Assembly (NCBI RefSeq): GCF_011058255.1
Contig: NZ_JAALFH010000061.1
Span: 1 to 59,208 of the forward strand
Length of the DNA: 59,208 nucleotides
Reading direction: 5' to 3'
DNA from: Thioalkalivibrio sp. XN8
GTDB taxonomy: Bacteria > Pseudomonadota > Gammaproteobacteria > Steroidobacterales > XN24
Under the pieces are notes generated by a model, which made no database searches, was not told where the DNA came from, and saw only the letters and a list, made by a program, of their open reading frames with translations. Positions 51,634-59,208 of this stretch are shown in pieces. The number at the start of each line of letters is the position of its first letter. The first letter of the stretch is position 1. A program made the translations under genes and the position numbers.

Positions 51634-52269
51634 TCAGGCTTTCTTCCTTCGGGCGGCGCCCATACCGATCAGGCCCAGGCCCAGAAGAGCCAGCGTGCCC
51701 GGCTCCGGCACAGCGATTCTATCCGCCGAGCCGCTCAACTCCGTCCTAAACGCCCCGATGACTCCATCGTCACGGATGACAAAGTCCAGCGTATTGATAC
51801 CAGCAACGAATCCGGTGCTGATCTGCCAGGCATGCAGCGTATTGAAGTTGTTAACGGTAACCCCAAGCAACTCGATGCCGGTGCTAACACCGTTGATCAA
51901 GATGTCGATCCCCTGATTGTCCGTCCCCCATGCTCCGTTCAATACGGCCGTAAGCGGGTCGAATCCGGTGAGATCGAAAGTCGTGCGGAAAGTGATAGTG
52001 GTGTTGATTGGCGTACCTGCGCCGGTCTGCCAAATCCACTGCGAGTTCGCATCGTTTGGCAGATACGTCCCTGCGGGATTCGTAACGACAACAGCAGGTG
52101 CATTTCCGTTCTCGATAACGGTGTAATTGGCATCTGCGCTACCTGGGGCAAGCGGATTGCCGTCGATATCGAGACCTGTACCGAAAACCGAAATCACACC
52201 AGCATTCGCTGCAATCGGTGAAATCACCAAGGCGATCAAGGCCAGACAAGCTCTTTTGGATCGTGTCAC
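51634..52269 (-). CDS. PEP-CTERM exported protein
   Basis: 211 aa. Signal peptide ending SPIAANAGV, a beta-rich body (a galactose-binding-like sandwich is possible; not certain), and the C-terminal sorting signal VPEPGTLALLGLGLIGMGAARRKK. Such proteins are processed by an exosortase, which is not in this window. ATG at 52267-52269. Divergent from the LuxR-type regulator, with a CCCCC-N4-GGGGG palindrome between them. Confidence 0.9.
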   Translation of the reverse strand: MTRSKRACLALIALVISPIAANAGVISVFGTGLDIDGNPLAPGSADANYTVIENGNAPAVVVTNPAGTYLPNDANSQWIWQTGAGTPINTTITFRTTFDLTGFDPLTAVLNGAWGTDNQGIDILINGVSTGIELLGVTVNNFNTLHAWQISTGFVAGINTLDFVIRDDGVIGAFRTELSGSADRIAVPEPGTLALLGLGLIGMGAARRKKA

Positions 52270-52455
52270 TACGGCATCTCCAACTGGGCAAAAACTCTTA
52301 CTCTGAAAGTGAACCGAGCAAGATCTATGCCAGACAATCCGACTCTCTATCTTTCAATCGTTTAGGTACTTGTGGGGCAGCCCAGCACGGAGAACATGTA
52401 AATTCTACCGACAATCAAGCCGACCCATACCTCGTTCAGAGCCTTATCGTGTGTT

Positions 52456-52473
52456 ATCCCCCAAACGGGGGAT
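52456..52473. promoter_or_regulatory. Palindromic operator ATCCCCC-N4-GGGGGAT, copy 1
   Basis: Perfect arms flank the AAAC centre between the divergent PEP-CTERM and LuxR-type genes. A near twin lies at 56844-56861 next to the paralogous regulator. Probable binding site of that regulator family. Confidence 0.6.
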
Positions 52474-52505
52474 TGCACGCATCGATCATTCGGGTGTATC
52501 GAAGT

Positions 52506-52533
52506 AAAAAAAACCGGCCTTTGGGGAGGCCGG
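52506..52533 (-). terminator. Minus-strand intrinsic terminator in the LuxR leader
   Basis: On the minus strand CCGGCCT-N6-AGGCCGG followed by eight T residues. It faces away from the LuxR-type gene and toward the operator, so it would block antisense transcription entering the PEP-CTERM promoter. Confidence 0.6.
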
Positions 52534-52555
52534 AGCCATACGGAATTGGCCGTAG

Positions 52556-53746
52556 ATGTCGAGCAGCCGTCCACCCGACTCGTTCGAACAACGTTACGAC
52601 GCTTGCGTCGAGGCGTTCTATGGCGCATCAGTCGGCAAGGTCAGCTGGTCCATCGCTTGTCAGAACCTGGCCGACCTGGTGGGCGTCTGGACCATCCAGA
52701 TCACCGGGATCGGCAAGCGCGCCATGGCCACCCGCTTCTCCTGGGACGGCGGATCCGTTCCCGCCCAGGTCTGGCTGGATTACTTCACCCGCTATCACGC
52801 GATCAATCCCCGCATCCCGCCCAGCGTGGGACTCGAGGTCGGGGGATGGCAGCATGACCATGAGCTGTTCCCGGCCGAGATCTACGAGGAGTCGCCGTTC
52901 TTCCGGGAGTTCCTGATTCCCTACGGCGCCAAGTACTGCTCGGCCACCAAGCTCATCGACGACGACGACATGGTCGTGATCCTCGCCGCGCATCTCAAGC
53001 GCGACCGGCCGCCGCTCACGGAAGCCCAGGTCGGCTTGCTGGATCGTGTCCGCTGCCACCTGGTCCAGGCCATCGAGGCGTATCGCTCGCTGCAACGCGG
53101 CTTGAGTGATTCGCTCATCGCCAGGACCATGCTCGACGCGCTGCCGCAACCAGTAATGCTGGTCGACGAAACCTTGTATCTGCATCATTTCAACCGCGCG
53201 GCCGCGGACATGCTGGGAGCCTCAGGCGCCGTGTTCGAACGCGGCGGCATGCTGCGCTTCAAGGAAAGGCAGGACTCGGACCGCACCGTGCTGGCCATCC
53301 GGGAGCTGGGCCTGACCGGCGCCGTGGCCCTGGATGAACGCCAGCATCAAGTTGTCTTTCGTCTCGGCGAGCAGGCGGGTCATGCCGAGCTCCTGGTGAT
53401 CGCAATCGGCGTTCACCCGGAGGAGACGATGGCGATGTTCGGCGGCGCTCCGCGAGCCATCCTCCTGTTCCACCGACTCGACGGCGAGGTCCGCCTGGAT
53501 CCGCTCATCATCGGCCACGCCTTCGGCCTGACTCCGGCCGAAGCGCAGGTCGCCGCCACCCTGGTCGCCGGGCAGACCATCGCCGAGGTTGCCAAGTCGC
53601 GATGCGTCAGCCTGGAGACCGTGCGCTCGCAGGTGCGCAGCATTTGCGCCAAGGTCGGCGTGTCCCGGCAGGCCGACCTGGCGCGCGTGCTCACCCAGCT
53701 GCCCCAGGTGAACCTGGAGCTCAGTCCGCGGACGTTCCTGAGGTAG
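52556..53746 (+). CDS. LuxR-type regulator with PAS-like sensor
   Basis: 396 aa. N-terminal sensor of about 170 residues (RFSWDGGSVPAQVWLDYF; YCSATKLIDDDDMVVIL), a PAS-like middle (PQPVMLVDETLYLHHFNRAAADML), and a C-terminal LuxR helix-turn-helix (FGLTPAEAQVAATLVAGQTI then VSLETVRSQVRSICAKVGVSRQADL). No phospho-receiver domain, so it is not a classical response regulator. It likely controls the neighbouring PEP-CTERM genes. Paralogue of the gene at 57003. Confidence 0.88.
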   Translation: MSSSRPPDSFEQRYDACVEAFYGASVGKVSWSIACQNLADLVGVWTIQITGIGKRAMATRFSWDGGSVPAQVWLDYFTRYHAINPRIPPSVGLEVGGWQHDHELFPAEIYEESPFFREFLIPYGAKYCSATKLIDDDDMVVILAAHLKRDRPPLTEAQVGLLDRVRCHLVQAIEAYRSLQRGLSDSLIARTMLDALPQPVMLVDETLYLHHFNRAAADMLGASGAVFERGGMLRFKERQDSDRTVLAIRELGLTGAVALDERQHQVVFRLGEQAGHAELLVIAIGVHPEETMAMFGGAPRAILLFHRLDGEVRLDPLIIGHAFGLTPAEAQVAATLVAGQTIAEVAKSRCVSLETVRSQVRSICAKVGVSRQADLARVLTQLPQVNLELSPRTFLR

Positions 53747-53765
53747 CTCTTCGCCTCGCAGCCCG

Positions 53766-54326
53766 CTATGCCGGCCTCCTCCGCGAGACTGAAAGAAGGA
53801 ACAAGGAAACAGCCAGCAGCCCCAGCGCGCCCGGTTCAGGTACCGCCGCTGGATCGCGGGGGCGGATATCGATCCGGGTTCCCGCCGTCTCGGCGATCAA
53901 CGGGTCCCCGAAGAAGTCACCCAGCTCGATCACGTCGAGGCCCACCTGGGCGCTGCCCGCCGCCAGCGCCGTGAAGGCCAGCGAGAACAGCCGGAAAGGC
54001 GCCCCGTCCTGGTTAAACAGACCGGACCACGAGAGCTCAAAGACCGATACAACTCCCGAACCCAGTTCGACCTCCTGGATCGAGTCGCCGGGTCCATCCA
54101 GGAAGATGTCGAACACGACTCCGGAGAACGCGAGGATCCCGGGATCGAAGAGGACGTCGATATCGAAGACACCGACCAGCTCGCCTACTGGGTCGATAAC
54201 CACATCGACGATGAACTCGTCGCCGACGAAGCCCTCCGTGGCATCCGGCTCCGCAGTGATCAATGCCGCCTGGGCGCCGCCGGAAGCAGCCAGGAGCCAT
54301 GCCAGAATCAAAGCTCGCATCTTCAT
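53766..54326 (-). CDS. Cohesin-like PEP-CTERM surface protein
   Basis: 186 aa from ATG 54324-54326 (GGGGGAG upstream). Signal peptide ending SGGAQAAL; then VGDEFIVDVVIDPVGELVGVF, FDIDVLFDPGILAFSGVVF and later LAFTALAAGSAQVGLDVIELGD, the strand order of a cohesin domain. It ends with VPEPGALGLLAVSLFLLSVSRRR, an exosortase signal. The dockerin-bearing gene ends 19 bp upstream on the same strand. The cohesin assignment is by pattern. Confidence 0.82.
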   Translation of the reverse strand: MKMRALILAWLLAASGGAQAALITAEPDATEGFVGDEFIVDVVIDPVGELVGVFDIDVLFDPGILAFSGVVFDIFLDGPGDSIQEVELGSGVVSVFELSWSGLFNQDGAPFRLFSLAFTALAAGSAQVGLDVIELGDFFGDPLIAETAGTRIDIRPRDPAAVPEPGALGLLAVSLFLLSVSRRRPA

Positions 54327-54345
54327 TGTCTCTCTCCCCCCTGAA

Positions 54346-56703
54346 TCACTGAATCGCGCAGCGCGGCGCGTCACACTGGATCACGCACTGGCGCGCGTCG
54401 AGTGCCGAGATCTGTCCGTCACCGTTCGCATCGCGCGGATCGTCCGGACCGCTGGACGCGGAACCACGCGCCCGAGATATCAAGCCGATGTCGAGTCGAT
54501 CGACATCGCCGTCACCGTCCGCATCGCAGGTCCGCACCTCGACGACCTGGCAGGCATCACCGGTGCCGTCTCCATCCGAATCCGCCTGGTCCGGGTTGGC
54601 CACAGCGGCACAGTTGTCGCAGGCGTCCCCGACCCCATCAGCGTCGGCATCGGCCTGGTCTGCGTTCGGAGTCGCTGGACAGTTGTCGCAGCTCTCGCCT
54701 ATGCCGTCGCCGTCACTGTCGAGCTGATCGGGATTGGGCCGGGCGGGGCAATTGTCACAAGCGTCGCCAATCCCGTCAGAATCGGCGTCCGCCTGGTCAG
54801 GATTGGCGGCACCGGGACAGTTGTCGCATGCATCGCCGACGCGGTCCCCATCGAGGTCCGCCTGGTCAGGATTAGGGACGGCGGGGCAGTTATCGAAGGT
54901 GTCACCGACGCCGTCCTGGTCTATGTCGTCGGTATCGATCACCACCGGCTTCATCGTGAAACTAACGTCTTCCGGCGTATCCCCGGAAAATGTCAGCCCG
55001 GTCACGAAAGCGGTGGCATCGTCCGGATCCAGGGCCTCTCCCTGGTCGATGCCGGCGATCCGAAACTCACGGACCGGCGCGGCGGAATGGTTTGCGAAAG
55101 TCACCGCCAGACCCGCCTGCATCGGTATGGAAAGACCATTGAACTCCACGGTGAACTCGGCGTCTCCGCCCGGCAAGGCTGCCGGAATCAGCGCTGAGGT
55201 GAAGGCGCCGGGGACACCCAGGTCGATCGCGTAGTCGTACCCCACGGCAATCGGAGGATCGAAGAAGGTGCGCCGGTCCGGGGGCGGGCAGAAATCGCCA
55301 CCGAGCACCGTGACCCAGCACCGACCCTGGAAGCGCCAACCGCCACCCTCTTCCGGAAGCAGAACGTTCTCGGGAGCAGGCAGCACCGGTCGGCCGGGCT
55401 CCGCTCCCACCGGCGGGGTCGCGATGAAGAGCGCATCAATGCTCGACTGTATTTGCGATCCTCCGGCATCGAGCAGTTGCCCGGATGCACTGGCAACTAT
55501 CTGGCCCGCATCGTTAAACGAACTAACACCAAGGTCGGTCACGTCGTTGGCGTAGCTTCCTGTCCTGAACGATCGTCCATCGTCGAATGGAACATCCAGG
55601 TCCACGGCCAGGAGCGGACCATCGCCGGATGCATCGCCGACGTAGATCCGCCCCACGCCAGACCCGATCGTGGTGTCCGTCTTCTGGCCCACGAACATGA
55701 CCCGGTTGAGATTGTTCAGGCTCGTGCCTTTGGACGTCTGGCCTCTTGCCTGGGAAAAATTGATGAACTCGTCCTGGCCGGCCTGCACGACGGGGAATAC
55801 ATCACCCTGTGGACTGATGAGCACCACGCGGGGGTTCGGATTAGTTATCGAGGTGTTTGAATTGAAAGAGAGGCTCGCCCATCCGTTGTCGTTGACACCT
55901 GGAGTAGGGAAATCCGTGTAACCGAGACCGACCCAATCACCAAGCGCCACGGACTGTACGCCACCCGGCGGTTGCCAAGTGAACAGTGCGGTTGCCCGCT
56001 CAACAGTGCTGGGATCAATAATGGGTCCCACCGCAAACACCTGACCGGCCTCGTTGATCTGGACAAAGCTCTGGTACCAAAAGTTGGGGTTTTGTCCCGT
56101 CTGCTCTTTCGTGAAGCCGTCCGACCGTTCGAGCTCCCTGGAATTCAAGCCCGTCGATGCCATCTGCAGGAGGGCGCTGACGCTGCCGGCGGACGATGGC
56201 GCGCGGAATAAGTCACGGATCTCCCGGATCAGGCTGCCGTCACGATCGAACAAGCCGTAGCCGATATCGTCGCGTATGACGGTCCCGGCAGCATCCCGGA
56301 TGCGCCACGTCAGCGGGACCGAGATGATCCCGTTGTCGTTGATGCCCAACAGGTGGAAATTGCCAGTCCATCGCGGGCCAATCTCCTCCAGGCGATCGGT
56401 CGTCTCGAACAAGACTTCCGCCGCTTCTCCCGGCGCCTTGTAGTAGACGCGGTACAGGTTGTACCCGGAGAACGTGGAGCCAATCCGCTGGCGGGTGACG
56501 AAGACAACCTCGCCGTTGTTGTTGATGGCCGACCCCGCCCCGACGATCTGTTCATCGAGGATGCTTGGGGACTGCTCCACGAAGATGGGTTCGTAGGTGT
56601 ACCCGTTCACCGCTCCCGCTGGCGTAGCCGGCGACATCAACGCCAACGCCAACAGTCCGAGCATCGTGACGCGAAGTCTTGAAATTCCTGCTGTCCCCAC
56701 CAT
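54346..56703 (-). CDS. Exported protein with thrombospondin-3 repeats and C-terminal dockerin
   Basis: 785 aa. Signal ([18 protein letters not shown]), a large N-terminal domain of about 430 residues with recurrent NNNGEV/NDNG motifs, a beta-sandwich-like middle, then about five DNCP...NPDQxDxDGDGxGD calcium repeats (residues about 595-725), and a dockerin-like end (726-785) with two calcium loops [13 protein letters not shown] and [13 protein letters not shown], closing with [13 protein letters not shown]. No PEP-CTERM signal. GGGGGAG upstream of ATG 56703. Co-transcribed with the cohesin-like gene. Confidence 0.86.
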   Translation of the reverse strand: MVGTAGISRLRVTMLGLLALALMSPATPAGAVNGYTYEPIFVEQSPSILDEQIVGAGSAINNNGEVVFVTRQRIGSTFSGYNLYRVYYKAPGEAAEVLFETTDRLEEIGPRWTGNFHLLGINDNGIISVPLTWRIRDAAGTVIRDDIGYGLFDRDGSLIREIRDLFRAPSSAGSVSALLQMASTGLNSRELERSDGFTKEQTGQNPNFWYQSFVQINEAGQVFAVGPIIDPSTVERATALFTWQPPGGVQSVALGDWVGLGYTDFPTPGVNDNGWASLSFNSNTSITNPNPRVVLISPQGDVFPVVQAGQDEFINFSQARGQTSKGTSLNNLNRVMFVGQKTDTTIGSGVGRIYVGDASGDGPLLAVDLDVPFDDGRSFRTGSYANDVTDLGVSSFNDAGQIVASASGQLLDAGGSQIQSSIDALFIATPPVGAEPGRPVLPAPENVLLPEEGGGWRFQGRCWVTVLGGDFCPPPDRRTFFDPPIAVGYDYAIDLGVPGAFTSALIPAALPGGDAEFTVEFNGLSIPMQAGLAVTFANHSAAPVREFRIAGIDQGEALDPDDATAFVTGLTFSGDTPEDVSFTMKPVVIDTDDIDQDGVGDTFDNCPAVPNPDQADLDGDRVGDACDNCPGAANPDQADADSDGIGDACDNCPARPNPDQLDSDGDGIGESCDNCPATPNADQADADADGVGDACDNCAAVANPDQADSDGDGTGDACQVVEVRTCDADGDGDVDRLDIGLISRARGSASSGPDDPRDANGDGQISALDARQCVIQCDAPRCAIQ

Positions 56704-56843
56704 GGTCCACTCTCCCCCCGATCACCGATTGCCTTGGCTTCTGTGCTGCTCGCGGTTTCCAGGTCGTTGGTCTTGTATTTCGACCGAACAAAGCAGCGAG
56801 CGACTGGAGAATGAGACGCTAGAGGATCGTGTGCGAGACGGTC

Positions 56844-56861
56844 ATCCCCCAGTTGGGGGAA
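56844..56861. promoter_or_regulatory. Palindromic operator ATCCCCC-N4-GGGGGAA, copy 2
   Basis: Near-perfect copy of 52456-52473 with AGTT centre, between the divergent dockerin gene (start 56703) and the second LuxR-type gene. It could serve both promoters. Confidence 0.6.
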
Positions 56862-56897
56862 GTAGCGAAAACTGGTGCTCGCTGCGGCCGATCAGTG

Positions 56898-57002
56898 ATG
56901 AAGGCGCAACCGGACCGACATTTGGACCAATGCGCGGCTCGGTTCCATGCCGCCGCGATCGACGGCGCCACGTGATCGGACGCGTGCAGAGCGCTGGCCG
57001 GG
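56898..57002 (+). other. N-terminal coding remnant of the second LuxR-type gene, interrupted by TGA
   Basis: Reading from ATG 56898 in the downstream frame gives a sequence that aligns without gaps to residues 13-50 of the paralogue at 52556 (shared FxxAA, ACxxLAxL and QITG positions). One codon, 56973-56975, is TGA where the paralogue has Trp. The original gene therefore began here. Confidence 0.72.
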
Positions 57003-58073
57003 TTGCTTGATGCCGGGTGCCTGCAGATCACGGGACTCGATCGCCGCACCGGTGCGGTCCGCTTTTCCTGGGATGGCGGTGTCGCGCCGCCGCAAGCCTG
57101 GCTCGATTACTTCACCCACTACCATCGGGTGAATCCCCGGCTGCCGTTCGGTCTGGAGCTGAAAGTCGGCACCTGGCAACACGACCACGAGATCCTGTCG
57201 CGGGCAGTGCTCGAGGAAGACCCGTTCTTCAAGGACTTTCTCGTCCCCTACGGCGGTCGGTACTGCTCGGCAACGAACTTGCTGGAAGATGACGAGATCG
57301 TGATCATCCTCGCAGCGATCGCCCACAGCGACCGGCCACCGCTGACCGAGGCAGAAATCTCGCTGCTGGAGCGCTTCCGGACTCACCTCATCCAGGCGAT
57401 CCAGGTCTACCGCACCCGCCAACGGGGCCAAGCCGAGTCGCTCGTCGCAAGGCAATTGCTCGATGCGCTGACCCAGCCGGTGCTCCTGATCGACGATACC
57501 CAGTACGTGCACCATGCCAATGCCGCGGCCCGCCAGTTACTGGATTCAGGCGGCGTGATGGCCGAGCGCCGCGGGACATTGAACCTGCGGCGCGCGCGAG
57601 ACTCGGGTCGGCTGAACGCAGCGCTGCGGCAGCTTGGCCTGACAGGGAATCTCGCTCCGGATGACACGAGCGCCAAAGTCGTCTTTCGCGTCGCCGACCA
57701 GACTGGCGAGGACAGTCATCTGGTTGTCGCGATCGCCGTGCGGCCAGACGAGACCATGGCCATCTTCGGCTTTTCACCGCGAGCAGTTTTGCTGTTCCAT
57801 CCTCTTAAGGGACCCCAAGGCCTGGATCCGTTGATTGTCGGCCACGCCTTCGGTCTCACCCCGGCGGAAGCGCAGGTAGCCGCCGCGATCGCCGGGGGCG
57901 CTTCGATCGGGAGCATAGCCGAGGCGCGCGCGCTGAGTCTGGAGACCATTCGCTCCCAGTTGCGCAGCATCTTCCTCAAGGTCGGAGTGAGCCGCCAGGC
58001 GGACCTGGCCAGGGTCCTCTCCACCCTGCCGCAGACGAATCTCGAGCACGGCAGGACCCTGATCATCCGCTAG
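57003..58073 (+). CDS. LuxR-type regulator, N-terminally interrupted paralogue
   Basis: 356 aa open frame; sensor (RFSWDGGVAPPQAWLDYF, YCSATNLLEDDEIVIIL), PAS-like region (TQPVLLIDDTQYVHHANAAA) and LuxR helix-turn-helix (LSLETIRSQLRSIFLKVGVSRQADL) parallel the gene at 52556. The TTG at 57003 is only the first possible start after an in-frame TGA; homology runs upstream of it. It is either a pseudogene, or translated from an internal start, or read through. The DNA-binding end is intact. Confidence 0.8.
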   Translation: MLDAGCLQITGLDRRTGAVRFSWDGGVAPPQAWLDYFTHYHRVNPRLPFGLELKVGTWQHDHEILSRAVLEEDPFFKDFLVPYGGRYCSATNLLEDDEIVIILAAIAHSDRPPLTEAEISLLERFRTHLIQAIQVYRTRQRGQAESLVARQLLDALTQPVLLIDDTQYVHHANAAARQLLDSGGVMAERRGTLNLRRARDSGRLNAALRQLGLTGNLAPDDTSAKVVFRVADQTGEDSHLVVAIAVRPDETMAIFGFSPRAVLLFHPLKGPQGLDPLIVGHAFGLTPAEAQVAAAIAGGASIGSIAEARALSLETIRSQLRSIFLKVGVSRQADLARVLSTLPQTNLEHGRTLIIR

Positions 58074-58098
58074 GTTGGGTCGGACAACGCTCGGAGAT

Positions 58099-58238
58099 GT
58101 TCGGACCGGCCTCGGCCCAGGTCCGGGCGGGTCAGCCGGGCGACTTCGCTAAACCGTTGACCGGCATGAACCGAGGGATTCCCGATCCCGCGGTCTCGGG
58201 CGAGAGGTTCGGACCGCGGTTCGGAAGCCAGTTCGGGC
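58099..58238 (+). repeat. Island 2 right end with GTTCGGAC iterons
   Basis: Octamers at 58099 (GTTCGGAC), 58121 (GTCCGGGC), 58207 (GTTCGGAC), 58219 (GTTCGGAA) and 58231 (GTTCGGGC); the last three have 12-bp phasing exactly as at 51276-51300. They end 84 bp before the tRNA repeat. Intervening sequence is also related to 51175-51320. Confidence 0.65.
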
Positions 58239-58322
58239 GGGAAACTCTGACTGATGCGGGCAGAGAAAAATCCCTTAGTTCTCGTCCAAATATCTCAACT
58301 AATCAAGGACTTGTGCCTGATG

Positions 58323-58367
58323 CTCATAATCCCTTGGTTCCAGGTTCGAGTCCTGGCGGGCCCACCA
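58323..58367 (+). repeat. 45-bp tRNA 3'-end repeat, copy 3
   Basis: Perfect third copy of the tRNA anticodon-to-CCA segment. Right boundary of island 2. Confidence 0.9.
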
Positions 58368-58435
58368 ACCTATTCAATGGGTTGGGGTTTTATGCCGGGA
58401 GGCGAAGGGATTGGAATCCCTTGGTGTGGGGCATA
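58368..58435 (+). repeat. Island left-end module, copy 3
   Basis: Contains TATGCCGGGA and the same AAGGGATT-GG-AATCCCTT inverted repeat as copy 1. Its presence after the last tRNA fragment suggests that a third element begins here. The stretch 58436-58543 has no gene. Confidence 0.7.
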
Positions 58436-58543
58436 GTCAGGGCCAATCGAACTTGTAAATCCCCTCGCACGCCGCAGTGAACCGGCCTACCGCTGACCGT
58501 ACCCCTTGAACCAAGCCGGCCTTGATGTGGGAAATTGAGCATA

Positions 58544-59208
58544 TCAGGCGGCTTCGCGAGCAAACACTGCCGGAGGCTTTTTGCCCAGAGAGCGATGCGG
58601 CCTGACGTGGTTGTAGTGGGTACGCCAGGCATCGATTGTTGATCCGGCATCCGCCAGCGTGGCGAACCAGTGCAGGTCCAGGCAGTACTCACGGAACTTG
58701 GCGTTGAAGCTCTCGACGAAGGCGTTCTGGGTCGGCTTGCCAGGCTGGATGAAGTGCAGCTTGACCCCACGCTCTTTGGCCCAGAAGAACATGGCTTTGC
58801 TGGTCAGCTCAGGACCGTTGTCCATGACGATCTGCCTGGCCAGGGGGCGGGATCGAGCTAACTGATCCAGTTCTCGAGCCAGACGCTCGCCGCTGATTGA
58901 GAAGTCGACGATCTGCAGCACGCACTCACGGCTGAAGTCATCGACGACGTTAAACACACGGAACCGTCGGCCATTCGCCAGTTGGTCTGAGACGAAGTCC
59001 ACGGACCAGCGCTCGTTGATGCGACTCGGCAGCGCTAACGGAACCCGAGGACGGGTCAGCTTCTTGCGGCGCTTCGTGCGGACCTGCAGGCCCTCTTCTC
59101 GATATACCCGATAGGTCCGCTTCGGGTTCACCACCAGGCCCTCCGTCTTGAGCATGTCATGCAGTGTCGGATAGCCATAACGGGGATAGCGTTCGGCCAG
59201 CGTCTTCA
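58544..59208 (-). mobile_element. IS3-family transposase, OrfB (5' partial)
   Basis: Frame continues beyond the right window edge, so only the C-terminal 221 codons are seen. The integrase core is visible: WSVDFVSDQL (first Asp), VMDNGPELTSKAMFFWA (second Asp), then QPGKPTQNAFVESFNAKFRE (Glu). The start of the fragment (RYPRYGYPTLHDMLK) and the ending HYNHVRPHRSLGKKPP are typical of IS3 OrfB. OrfA and the far inverted repeat are out of view. No clear terminal repeat was identified on the near side. Confidence 0.92.

Noticed and set aside
26395-58322. Integrase or recombinase gene within the two islands
   Set aside because: No open frame shows tyrosine or serine recombinase motifs; the only recombinase is the IS3 transposase beyond 58.5 kb.

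Overview
The window looks like part of a Gammaproteobacterial chromosome. This is inferred from very high-GC housekeeping genes, Gram-negative envelope genes (lipoproteins, porins, a YcbB-type L,D-transpeptidase), PEP-CTERM proteins and a YdhV-type oxidoreductase cluster; no rRNA or marker gene gives a firm placement. No CRISPR array and no integrase gene were found.

Layout. (1) 1-26.3 kb, core-like and GC-rich: a P-type cation ATPase (5' end outside the window), a divergent MetK and an EcsC protein in one overlapping operon; an AbrB/PIN toxin-antitoxin pair; malic enzyme; dodecin; a C39-like peptidase lipoprotein and its partner; a semialdehyde dehydrogenase; a winged-HTH regulator; a patatin lipoprotein and a DUF3313 lipoprotein; two outer-membrane porin-like proteins around an L,D-transpeptidase; a four-gene redox operon (Tat-type 4Fe-4S protein, tungsten aldehyde oxidoreductase family enzyme, small protein, octahaem cytochrome c); a Phd/PIN pair; an aldo/keto reductase; a DUF4143 ATPase and a Fic protein. 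(2) A tRNA-Ile(CAU) gene at 26.3 kb. (3) 26.4-51.4 kb, a lower-GC island: a TIGR04255 trio, a MazG / DUF2075 helicase / EVE-like-HNH cassette, a nuclease-membrane / coiled-coil membrane cassette, several envelope proteins, a possible ADP-ribosyltransferase-fold protein, and a nine-gene operon around a membrane-anchored GrpE-like protein, a lidless Hsp70, a TerB protein and an M48 protease, with a nearby DegP-like lipoprotein. (4) 51.4-58.3 kb, a second island: PEP-CTERM proteins, a cohesin-like/dockerin pair and two paralogous LuxR-type regulators. (5) From 58.4 kb, a possible third element with an IS3-family transposase cut by the window edge.

The island structure is direct sequence evidence. 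The last 45 bases of the tRNA recur perfectly at 51389 and 58323. All three copies are followed by a related ~70-bp module. The two inner copies are preceded by related ends carrying GTTCGGAC-type iterons with the same 12-bp phasing. I read this as a tandem array of integrase-less islands at one tRNA gene.

Strongest candidates for undescribed biology: the island-borne membrane Hsp70-protease operon; two defence-like cassettes each about 95 bp downstream of the same 106-bp repeat; the cohesin/dockerin PEP-CTERM pair with divergent LuxR regulators and a matching CCCCC-N4-GGGGG operator; and the aldehyde oxidoreductase that may be exported by hitchhiking on its Tat partner.
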